Source: Pseudomonadota bacterium
Lineage (GTDB): Bacteria > Pseudomonadota > Gammaproteobacteria > Burkholderiales > Burkholderiaceae_B
DNA length: 64,000 bases
Reading direction: 5' to 3'
Assembly: GCA_023439305.1 (NCBI GenBank)
Contig: JAEXOO010000018.1
Location: 124,001-188,000 of the forward strand
Under the pieces are notes generated by a model, which saw only the letters and a program-made list of their open reading frames with translations, did not search any database and was not told the DNA's origin. Below are positions 52,650 to 59,671 of the stretch, piece by piece (position 1 is the stretch's first letter; every line of letters starts with the position of its first letter). The translations under genes were made by a program, and so were the position numbers.

Positions 52650-53630
52650 TCAAAGTATCGCGCAGGACAAGCCTTCTTGTTTCAGTACGGCGGCCAACGC
52701 TTGGGCATCCCAGTCGGGTTTCCAAAGAATGGCAATCCGCTCGCCCCGGGACCAGGCAAGACGCAATCGGCCCCAGAATGCCGGATTCAGAAGGTCTTCC
52801 TGCAATATGCCGCCCTCTTGGTCCAAAGCCAGCACGTCGGCATCCCTGCGGGCCTTTTCCAGAATTGCCGGCAGGATTCCGGGCAGGTGCAGGATCCAAT
52901 CGGCTTGATTCAAGGCCCGCAAGGCCCGCAGCGTCAAAAGATCGGCAGCGGCAAGATCAGCGACGGGCAAAATACTGACCTGCGCCTGCTTGCTGTACGT
53001 ACGCAGGCGCAAGGCCGTTTCGAGCAAGGCTGCCGCTTCGCCGGAACGACCAGACGCCAGCAATGCCTGGGCATCGCTGTCCAATAGCCAATCGAAAAAG
53101 CGGCGGCGCAGGCCAACATCGGGAAACGCAAGCTTGATGTCTCTGCGGTACTGGGCCGCCAAGGCAGCCAGAGGCCCAATGGACTCTTCCAGCACGCCTT
53201 CGATTCGCTCTCGTACGCGACGCGCCAGCACAGGCGCGGAACCCGCCGAGGATACCGCAATGATCAAGGGACTGCGGTCGATGATGGCAGGCACCTGAAT
53301 AGACGACAATTGCGCGTCATCGACCACATTGCACGGCAAGCGTCGCTGATCGGCAGCCAGGACCACCGCTTGATTGACGTCGCTCTGCCCCGTCGCCGCC
53401 ACGACCAGCCAGCTTTCGTCCAGATGGGCAGGCGAAAAGAATGCCGGCACGCCTTGCAGCACACCGGCCTGCGCGCTGGCCCGCAACCAAGGCGTATGCG
53501 CCGGAGCGACGACAGTGACCAGCGCTCCCGCCCGCAGCAGCAGCTTGACCTTGCGCTCGGCGATTGCGCCGGCTCCCACGACGGTCACCCGCTTGCCCGC
53601 CAGATTGAAGAACACAGGAAAGAGATTCAA
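52650..53630 (-). CDS. CysG-like precorrin-2 dehydrogenase/ferrochelatase with decayed methyltransferase domain
   Basis: A 326-residue protein. Residues 1 to about 205 match the CysG N-terminal half: NAD site VTVVGAGAIAERKVKLLL, CNVVDDAQLSSIQVPAIID and SSAGSAPVLARRVRERIE. This half oxidises precorrin-2 and inserts iron to make siroheme, the substrate of NirDLGH. From about 218 a short methyltransferase-like tail begins: DLLTLRALR is identical to NirE, but the SAM loop GAGPGDP is replaced by residues VADLAAA and the domain stops after about 110 residues instead of about 240. The start is probably TTG at 53630 (AAGGAG 6 bp upstream, giving the usual NLFPVFFNLAGK start). Third gene of nirN-cytochrome-cysG. 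Confidence 0.88.
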   Translation of the reverse strand: MNLFPVFFNLAGKRVTVVGAGAIAERKVKLLLRAGALVTVVAPAHTPWLRASAQAGVLQGVPAFFSPAHLDESWLVVAATGQSDVNQAVVLAADQRRLPCNVVDDAQLSSIQVPAIIDRSPLIIAVSSAGSAPVLARRVRERIEGVLEESIGPLAALAAQYRRDIKLAFPDVGLRRRFFDWLLDSDAQALLASGRSGEAAALLETALRLRTYSKQAQVSILPVADLAAADLLTLRALRALNQADWILHLPGILPAILEKARRDADVLALDQEGGILQEDLLNPAFWGRLRLAWSRGERIAILWKPDWDAQALAAVLKQEGLSCAIL

Positions 53631-53683
53631 ACCAGACTCCTTGCGGCGCCGCATGCCAGCGGCGCCGCGATGCTACACCCGTA

Positions 53684-54028
53684 CTACTTAAGGCCGGCGA
53701 AGTAATTCGCCAGTTCACGGACAAGCTCATCGCTGAGCGGTTCAGCCATGGAGCTCATGACTGGATCATCGCGTTCGCGTGTCTTGAACGCATGCAATTG
53801 CTTGATCAGGTAGTCCACCTTCTGGCCCGCCAGGTTGGGATACAGCCCCACGCTGCTGATGCCATCCGTACCGTGGCAGGATGCGCACATGGGCAGGAGC
53901 GAGGCCGCCTGGACGGAAAGGTCCGACTGCGGGGTCTTGCCCACGACGGCCGGCCCAGCATCCGCCGCCCACGCCTGCCCCATGCCCAGGCCGCCGACCA
54001 GGGCGACGATAGCTACTGTTTTTTTCAT
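53684..54028 (-). CDS. Monoheme cytochrome c, nirN-linked
   Basis: A 114-residue periplasmic class I cytochrome: signal peptide to AWA-A (about 21-22), heme site C48-AS-C51-H52, and a Met ligand in DPVMSSMAEPLSD. It resembles one half of cytochrome c4 or c553. It lies 14 bp after nirN and 53 bp before the cysG-like gene. It could accept electrons from NirN or feed the nitrite reductase. It is clearly distinct from NirC. Confidence 0.88.
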   Translation of the reverse strand: MKKTVAIVALVGGLGMGQAWAADAGPAVVGKTPQSDLSVQAASLLPMCASCHGTDGISSVGLYPNLAGQKVDYLIKQLHAFKTRERDDPVMSSMAEPLSDELVRELANYFAGLK

Positions 54029-54042
54029 GCCAGTCTCCTTGA

Positions 54043-55602
54043 TCAGAACTTTTGGGTTTCAGGCTGGCCTATGGTCAGCCAGCGAGTTCGGGCCCGAGAA
54101 AAAATCCCGGACGGACTTTCCATTTTGTGTTCGGCCACCAATTCCAGACTGCGGCTGTCGTAGATCTTGAGGCGGTCCCCCCAATAACCCGAACTGACAT
54201 ACAGGAAATCGCCCGTACGGTTGTAATTGGGGAAGAAGGAATGCCCGCCCACGTCCAGCGTTTTGGCGACTTCCAGGGTGTTTTTGTCGATAAGTTGAAT
54301 CAGGCCGGCGCGCTTGTCCTTGTCCACGATGTCCACGGCTACATAGGGCGCGTTGGGATGGGCCGCAGGCGATTCCGTGGCGCCCGCCACCGGAACCTGT
54401 TTGACCACCGAGAAATCCTTGGTATCCCAGACCGTGACCACCGAGCCCTTCTTGCAGGTACCCATATTGGTACCGAAGGCCAACATGCGTCCGTTGATCT
54501 CGGTGACCGAACCCGAGCCAACATGCGGCTGGCAGCCTGCCGGGATATCCCGCACGACTTTGTCTTCCTTCAGGTCGATGGCGACAAATTTGTTGTCGTC
54601 ATAGGAAGCCACCATGGAATAGCGACCATCGGGCGTCAAGAAGGTGTCGTGCAGCAGACGCCCCACTTTGGTCAGCTTGGTGACCGGCATGCCCGGCTTG
54701 TCCGGGTCGATGATCCAGATCTGCCCCGCCTGGCGCAGGGTAAGAGCGAACTTATTGTTGATGCGGCTGCCGATGACAGGACCGCCAGCGGACTTGACGA
54801 ACTTGCCGTCGGGGTCTTCGCCTTCCAGATCCATGTACTTGACCGGCTCCAGCGTGTCCGCCTTCAGGATAGCAACGCTGCGCGGCACGAAAGAGCTGAT
54901 GGCCAGCCACTTGCCATCCTTGGAGACGGCGATGCCAGGCCCGGTCAACCCGACCTTGGCCTGGCGCACGATCTGCAAGGTGTAGAGGTCGATCTTGTAC
55001 ACATGCCCGTCGTCGCTCTTGAGCCAGGCCCAGCGTTCGCTGGCCGGGCTGAAATCCATGATGTGCGGCGCGCTGTCGGTTGCGATCTCGCCCACGATCT
55101 TATTGGTTTTTCCGTCCAGGAACACAGTGCGGGCATTGTTGCCTGCATCCCCGCGGCCATAGCGGCCTCGAGCCATGATCACCATCAGGTCGTAGACCGA
55201 TTCGATGGCATAGGCGGGCTTGTCCGGCAGCGTGGCTTCGTCCACGAGCACTTTGACGCTGGAGCGGATCTCGTCCATGCCCCACTTGAGATCCGCAGCC
55301 GGCTCGGTCTTGATCAGATGCGCCAGGGCGCGGATGTCCTCGTCGGACAGGCGGCCTGCAAACGGCGGCATCAGCGTATTCGGGATGCCGGTCATGATGG
55401 TGCCCCGCAGGGCGATTTCGCTTTGCACCAGACGATCGCTGGTCAAGGCGGGCGCGACGTAGCCTCCCCGGTCTGCACCATGACAGACCGCACAGTTCTG
55501 TTGAAATAAGTGATCTACCCGAACCTGTTCTTCGGTGGGCGCGGCCAGGGCCGAGCCAACGGCAGCGGACAAGAGCGCCAGCGGCATGAGCTTTCTGTAC
55601 AT
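54043..55602 (-). CDS. nirN: Dihydro-heme d1 dehydrogenase NirN
   Basis: A 519-residue periplasmic c/d1-type protein. Signal peptide to about residue 20; N-terminal cytochrome c site C37-AV-C40-H41; then an eight-bladed d1 propeller with candidate heme ligands in SAPHIMDFSPA, GRLLHDTFLTPDG and GCQPHVGSG. The end (ESPSGIFSRARTRW) matches NirN/NirF rather than the PTGKFNVYN end of the nitrite reductase NirS. NirN introduces the last double bond into heme d1. The ATG at 55602 has GGGAGG 9 bp upstream. First gene of a minus-strand unit with a cytochrome and the CysG-like gene. Confidence 0.88.
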   Translation of the reverse strand: MYRKLMPLALLSAAVGSALAAPTEEQVRVDHLFQQNCAVCHGADRGGYVAPALTSDRLVQSEIALRGTIMTGIPNTLMPPFAGRLSDEDIRALAHLIKTEPAADLKWGMDEIRSSVKVLVDEATLPDKPAYAIESVYDLMVIMARGRYGRGDAGNNARTVFLDGKTNKIVGEIATDSAPHIMDFSPASERWAWLKSDDGHVYKIDLYTLQIVRQAKVGLTGPGIAVSKDGKWLAISSFVPRSVAILKADTLEPVKYMDLEGEDPDGKFVKSAGGPVIGSRINNKFALTLRQAGQIWIIDPDKPGMPVTKLTKVGRLLHDTFLTPDGRYSMVASYDDNKFVAIDLKEDKVVRDIPAGCQPHVGSGSVTEINGRMLAFGTNMGTCKKGSVVTVWDTKDFSVVKQVPVAGATESPAAHPNAPYVAVDIVDKDKRAGLIQLIDKNTLEVAKTLDVGGHSFFPNYNRTGDFLYVSSGYWGDRLKIYDSRSLELVAEHKMESPSGIFSRARTRWLTIGQPETQKF

Positions 55603-55909
55603 CCTAGTACCTCCCAACAATCGCCTTGCAGGACAGCAAGGCCAACCGCACTATAACGAGTGTGATTTTCTGTTGAAAAGGTACGGATAGAGCCTAACTA
55701 TTAGGCACGGTTTGTGCAGATCTGAAGAATAAAACGCGTCGCCATGGCGCTGAGTTCAGAGGATATTTTTCATTGCCCAATCGGGTGGACACTTTTATCA
55801 CGAACGCCGTAGGGATTGATGCAACGCAAAGCCGGGCAGGCGCGAGCAGCCTATAGTGGCCAGGTATGGCTCGATTGCAGACAGCCTCCGTTTTTTCCCG
55901 GTCCATACC
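55603..55909. other. Divergent control region of nirN and the MocR gene
   Basis: 307 bp without a gene. It contains the perfect short repeat GCCTAA-CTA-TTAGGC (55692-55706), a possible minus-strand promoter (TTCAAC-16-TATAGT, -10 at 55650-55655) and a weak FNR-like site TTGATGCAACGCAA (55816-55829, right half degenerate). Which of these controls nirN is uncertain. Confidence 0.45.
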
Positions 55910-57376
55910 ATGTTCTCATTGCCCATCACCCTCTCTCACGCTCACCACTCCCCGTACAAGCAACAGATCGCCCGTCAGATCGAATCCCTGATCAGCTCCG
56001 GTCGCCTGCAAGACGGCAACCGCCTGCCCTCCATCAGCCGCATGGCTTCTCTGTTGCAGGTTTCGAAGAACACGGTCATGGGCGCTTACGATCTGCTGAT
56101 CGACTCCAACCTGATCCACAGCGAACCCAGCCGGGGTTTCTTCGTGACGCCGCACCAGCAGCGCCGGGCCAGAGACACGGACCCCGACTTTGTCCTGGAA
56201 CTGGACACCGATATCGACATGGATGCCGTCAATCCGGCGCGCGCCAGCGGGGTGCATGTGCCGCCGCCGCCCGTGCCGATTCGATTCGACTTCAAGGTGG
56301 GCCGCCCATCCGTCCACGCCTTCCCCTTGCGCCAGTTCATTCATCTGTCCAATCAATTGCTGCGCCACGCCGGCGCGGCCATGTCGGACTACACACCGCC
56401 CGAAGGCCTTTGGGGCTTGCGGCTGCAGATCGCCGACTACCTGTCCGCCACCAAAGGCATCAAGGCCGACCCGGAAGACGTCCTGATCACTGCAGGAAGC
56501 CAAGAGGCGCTCAGCCTGATTACGTCTCATTTTCTGGATCACAACAGCAGCGCCGTCTACGAAACCCCCAGCTACACCGGCTTTTACAATCTGCTGCGAC
56601 GCCACCGCGCGCACGCCTACGCAGTGCCCGTCGACCAGGAAGGCCTGTGCACGGACCAACTGCCTGAACAATCCGTACGGCTGGCCTTTGTGACGCCCTC
56701 GCACCAGTATCCCTTGGGTCATACCATGTCCATGGCACGGCGGCAGCGCCTGCTGGAATGGGCGGGCCGCTCGGGCTCGCTCATCATCGAAGACGATTAC
56801 GACGGCGATTTCTGCTATGGTGCCGCCCTGCCCCCGCCGCTGGCGGCCATGAGCCCGCGGCAAGTCATTTATCTGGGTTCGTTTTCCAAGACGCTGGGGC
56901 CGGGGCTGCGTCTGGGCTATATGGTGTGTCCGCCGGCGCTGACCAAGGACTTCATTGAGCGCAAGGCTCTGCTGAACAATGGCTCGCCGTGGCTGACCCA
57001 GGCCGTGCTGGCCCGCTATTTCGATGAATACAACTTTGCCCGCCACCTACAAATCCTGCGCCGCCGCTACCTGGAACAGCGCAACGCGCTAATGCAGGGC
57101 CTGACGGCCATCTGGGATGGAGCCGGAACCATCAGCGGCCAGAATGCGGGCATGCACCTGGCCTTCCGCTTGCCGGACAACAGCCCAAGCGCGCATGCAC
57201 TGGCCAATGCCGCACTGCATTACGGAATCCGCCTGTACCCCTTGGAACAGGCGGCCAGCCGCGAGCCCGACACCGCAAACCCCCGGCACTTGCTGTTTGG
57301 CTACGCATGCTTAAGCCCGGCCGAAATCCATCAGGCCATGGACTTGCTCAGCATGGTGCAAAGAGCCATCGCCTGA
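55910..57376 (+). CDS. MocR-type regulator (GntR HTH fused to aminotransferase fold)
   Basis: A 488-residue PLP-dependent transcription factor. GntR winged helix at about residues 14-78 (GNRLPSISRMASLLQVSKNT), then a fold-type I aminotransferase domain with ITAGSQEALSLI, the Asp-containing EDDYDGDFCY, and the PLP lysine in GSFSKTLGPGLRLGYM. Such proteins use PLP chemistry to sense amino acids, amines or vitamin B6. The ATG at 55910 is preferred because a GntR start is expected here; the ribosome binding site is weak. Convergent with a PLP enzyme gene 16 bp away, a possible partner but not a divergent target. Confidence 0.9.
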   Translation: MFSLPITLSHAHHSPYKQQIARQIESLISSGRLQDGNRLPSISRMASLLQVSKNTVMGAYDLLIDSNLIHSEPSRGFFVTPHQQRRARDTDPDFVLELDTDIDMDAVNPARASGVHVPPPPVPIRFDFKVGRPSVHAFPLRQFIHLSNQLLRHAGAAMSDYTPPEGLWGLRLQIADYLSATKGIKADPEDVLITAGSQEALSLITSHFLDHNSSAVYETPSYTGFYNLLRRHRAHAYAVPVDQEGLCTDQLPEQSVRLAFVTPSHQYPLGHTMSMARRQRLLEWAGRSGSLIIEDDYDGDFCYGAALPPPLAAMSPRQVIYLGSFSKTLGPGLRLGYMVCPPALTKDFIERKALLNNGSPWLTQAVLARYFDEYNFARHLQILRRRYLEQRNALMQGLTAIWDGAGTISGQNAGMHLAFRLPDNSPSAHALANAALHYGIRLYPLEQAASREPDTANPRHLLFGYACLSPAEIHQAMDLLSMVQRAIA

Positions 57377-57392
57377 GGGTCATTGCAGGCCT

Positions 57393-58628
57393 TCAGGCCT
57401 GGCGCAAGGCCTGATCGAAATCATGCGTCAGGTCCGCAATTTCCTCTATGCCGACCGAGATACGCAATTGATTATCGGCAATGCCCATCAAGGCACGCTG
57501 CTCGGCGCCCATCTCGTAGTAGATGGTATGGGCCACAGGCAGCACCAGGCTGCGGTTGTCACCCAGATGGGTCGCCAGAATGAAGACGTTAAGGCGGTTC
57601 AGGAAATCAAAAACTTCTACATCTTCGTCCAGGACCACGCTGAGCAAGCCGCCAAAACGATTGCCGAACAACGCAGCGGCGCGTTCGTGTTGGGGATGGT
57701 CGCTCAAGCCGGGATATTGCACTTTGCGCACGCGAGGATGCGCCTGCAGAAATTGCGCCAAGGCCAAGGCATTGGAACAGATGCGCTCCATGCGCAGCGG
57801 CAGGGTTTCCGAACCAATGGCCAGGCGATGAGCCACGTCCGACGACAAGGTGCCGCCCATGTCGCGCAGGCCCTTTTTCTTGATCTGCGTCAGCCCCCAG
57901 GAGCTTGGCTTGCCGCTGCGGTAGACCTGGGCGATATTGGGATAGTCGCTCCAATCGAACAAACCCGTGTCGGTCACCATGCCGCCCAGCGCATTGCCGT
58001 GCCCGCCGATATGCTTGGACAGGGAATTGACCACCAAAGACGCCTTGAAGTCCCGTGACGGGCGCAGATAAGGCGAAGACAGGGTGGCGTCCACCACATA
58101 CACCAGGCCTTGCTCGTTGCACCAGTCGCCTATGCCTTGCAAATCGGCGATCTGCGTACCGGGATTGGCAATGGTTTCAACAAACACCATGCGCGTATTG
58201 GGCTGGCGAGCAGCCTTGACCTGAGCGGCGTCGGTAGCATCCACCAAGGTCACCTCGACGCCCAGATCGCGCAACGTGCCCAGCAAACTATTGGTGTTGC
58301 CGAAAATATACTTGCTGGTGATCAGGTGGTCCCCCTGACGCAGCAAGGTGAAGAACGTAGCGGTCAGGGCAGCCATGCCTGTCGCGAAGCTGACGCTGCC
58401 AGTTCCTTTTTCCATGCGCGTGACCTTGGCCTCCAGAGCGGCCGTGGTGGGCGTGCCTTGGCGGGAATAGGTAAAGCCCGACTTGCCCTGAAACACAGCG
58501 GCCAGCTCGCGCGCATCATCGAATCCGTATTCGGTGGAGGGGTGCAGCGGCTGGTGTATAGCGCCGTGCTGGGTGCCCATTCGACGGTCGGAATGCAGAT
58601 TGGAAGTGATAAAACCGTTTTCGTCCAT
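57393..58628 (-). CDS. Cys/Met-metabolism PLP enzyme (cystathionine gamma-synthase family)
   Basis: A 411-residue enzyme of the trans-sulfuration family. The PLP lysine is K205 in NSLSKHIGGHGNALGG; TYSRQGTPTTAALEAKVTRM, FATGMAALTATF and FVETIANPGTQIADL are typical. It probably acts as an O-acyl-homoserine sulfhydrylase or cystathionine synthase/lyase; sequence alone does not decide. A hairpin with a U-run ends 41 nt upstream of the start codon and looks like an attenuator. The sulfate importer at 38-42 kb supplies the same pathway. Confidence 0.88.
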   Translation of the reverse strand: MDENGFITSNLHSDRRMGTQHGAIHQPLHPSTEYGFDDARELAAVFQGKSGFTYSRQGTPTTAALEAKVTRMEKGTGSVSFATGMAALTATFFTLLRQGDHLITSKYIFGNTNSLLGTLRDLGVEVTLVDATDAAQVKAARQPNTRMVFVETIANPGTQIADLQGIGDWCNEQGLVYVVDATLSSPYLRPSRDFKASLVVNSLSKHIGGHGNALGGMVTDTGLFDWSDYPNIAQVYRSGKPSSWGLTQIKKKGLRDMGGTLSSDVAHRLAIGSETLPLRMERICSNALALAQFLQAHPRVRKVQYPGLSDHPQHERAAALFGNRFGGLLSVVLDEDVEVFDFLNRLNVFILATHLGDNRSLVLPVAHTIYYEMGAEQRALMGIADNQLRISVGIEEIADLTHDFDQALRQA

Positions 58629-58668
58629 GTGTCTTCAAAGCCTAAGGTTGCATGCGCCATGCGTGATT

Positions 58669-58735
58669 AAAAAACGCCCCTGCCGTACAGGGCATGCCTG
58701 CCGGGGGTCCGCCTGGCGGGTTCGTACGGGGCCGG
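58669..58735 (-). promoter_or_regulatory. Candidate transcription attenuator of the PLP enzyme gene
   Basis: On the minus strand a stem GCCCTG/CAG-G-GGGC with loop TACGG (58676-58693, one bulge) is followed by six T (58669-58674), only 41-46 nt before the start codon. The loop and 3' side (GTACGG, 58683-58688) can instead pair with an upstream CCGTAC (58724-58729), and this outer stem encloses a CCGCC/GGCGG hairpin. Mutually exclusive pairing of this kind is the layout of an attenuator or riboswitch. I cannot match it to a known class. Confidence 0.45.
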
Positions 58736-58738
58736 GCA

Positions 58739-58768
58739 ATAAAAACGCGAAGCCTGAGCTTCGCGTTT
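58739..58768 (-). terminator. Terminator downstream of rlmB
   Basis: AAACGCGAAGC and GCTTCGCGTTT with a CTGA loop form an 11-bp stem, followed on the minus strand by TTTTTATT. It separates rlmB from the PLP enzyme leader. Confidence 0.85.
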
Positions 58769-58855
58769 CTGGCGGCTGACTGTCTATTATCCAACCTGGC
58801 GCAGCACGTCAGTTTGGGTTTTTTATACAAATAAGTTATTTAGCAAATAACCGTT

Positions 58856-59602
58856 TTACACTGTGCCGCGCTGGCGCAAGGTTTCGTACAGGCACACGGC
58901 GCTCGCGACACTGACGTTCAAGCTTTCCACAGCACCCATCATGGGAATGGAGACCAATTCGTCGCAGGTTTCGCGAGTCAGGCGACGCATGCCTTCGCCT
59001 TCTGCGCCCATGACCCAGGCCATAGGCCGACGCGCATCGACCTGGTGCATCGAATGCGTGGCCTGATCGTCCGTACCCACTAGCCAGACATCGCGATCCC
59101 GCAGCTGGCGCATGGTGCGCGCCAGATTGGTGACGGTAATGTAAGGCGTGGATTCCGCACCGCCGCAGGCAACACGCGACACGGTGGCGTTCAGGCCAAC
59201 GGCACGGTCACGCGGCGCAATCACGGCATGCGCGCCAGCGGCATTGGCCGTACGCAGGCACGCGCCCAGATTGTGCGGGTCGGTCACTCCGTCCAGGATC
59301 AATAGAAACGGCACCTGGCCGGCCTCTTCCAGGTCGTCCAGCAGTTCGTTGACATCCACGGCCAATTCCTGCTCGTCGGCCAGGGCAACGACGCCCTGAT
59401 GGCGCGTTCCTTTGGCCAGGCCGTTCAGGCGGTCGGCCTGCACAGGAATGACTTTCAGTCCGGCTTGTTGCATCTGGTCGATGAAGGACAGCATACGCTT
59501 ATCGCGCCGGGTCTCGTCCACATAGACCTCCCGCACCGACGAGGCGGCATGACGAACTCGGGCTACTACGGCGTGGAAGCCGGCCAAAACCTGCTGGGGC
59601 AT
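58856..59602 (-). CDS. rlmB: 23S rRNA (guanosine-2'-O-)-methyltransferase RlmB
   Basis: A 248-residue SPOUT methyltransferase. An N-terminal RNA-binding substrate domain (to about 75) is followed by motif 1 [21 protein letters not shown], motif 2 [14 protein letters not shown] and motif 3 [20 protein letters not shown], all diagnostic of SpoU/TrmH. It modifies G2251-type position in 23S rRNA. The ATG at 59602 has AAGGA 6 bp upstream. It follows rnr by 69 bp, the same pairing as in many proteobacteria. Confidence 0.94.
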   Translation of the reverse strand: MPQQVLAGFHAVVARVRHAASSVREVYVDETRRDKRMLSFIDQMQQAGLKVIPVQADRLNGLAKGTRHQGVVALADEQELAVDVNELLDDLEEAGQVPFLLILDGVTDPHNLGACLRTANAAGAHAVIAPRDRAVGLNATVSRVACGGAESTPYITVTNLARTMRQLRDRDVWLVGTDDQATHSMHQVDARRPMAWVMGAEGEGMRRLTRETCDELVSIPMMGAVESLNVSVASAVCLYETLRQRGTV

Positions 59603-59639
59603 ATCGATCCTTGAAAATACGGCAAGAGGCAAAGACAGA

Positions 59640-59657
59640 GCCGGGCTCAAGCCCGGC
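59640..59657 (-). terminator. Hairpin between rnr and rlmB
   Basis: GCCGGGC and GCCCGGC with a TCAA loop. No U-tract follows on the minus strand, so it is more likely an RNA processing or stability element than a full terminator. Confidence 0.4.
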
Positions 59658-59671
59658 CCTGTATTGTACGC

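Noticed and set aside
54043..55602. nirN considered as the cytochrome cd1 nitrite reductase NirS
   Set aside because: The C-terminus (PSGIF), overall pattern and location match NirN; NirS ends with a PTGKFNVYN-type sequence and has a different N-terminal heme domain.
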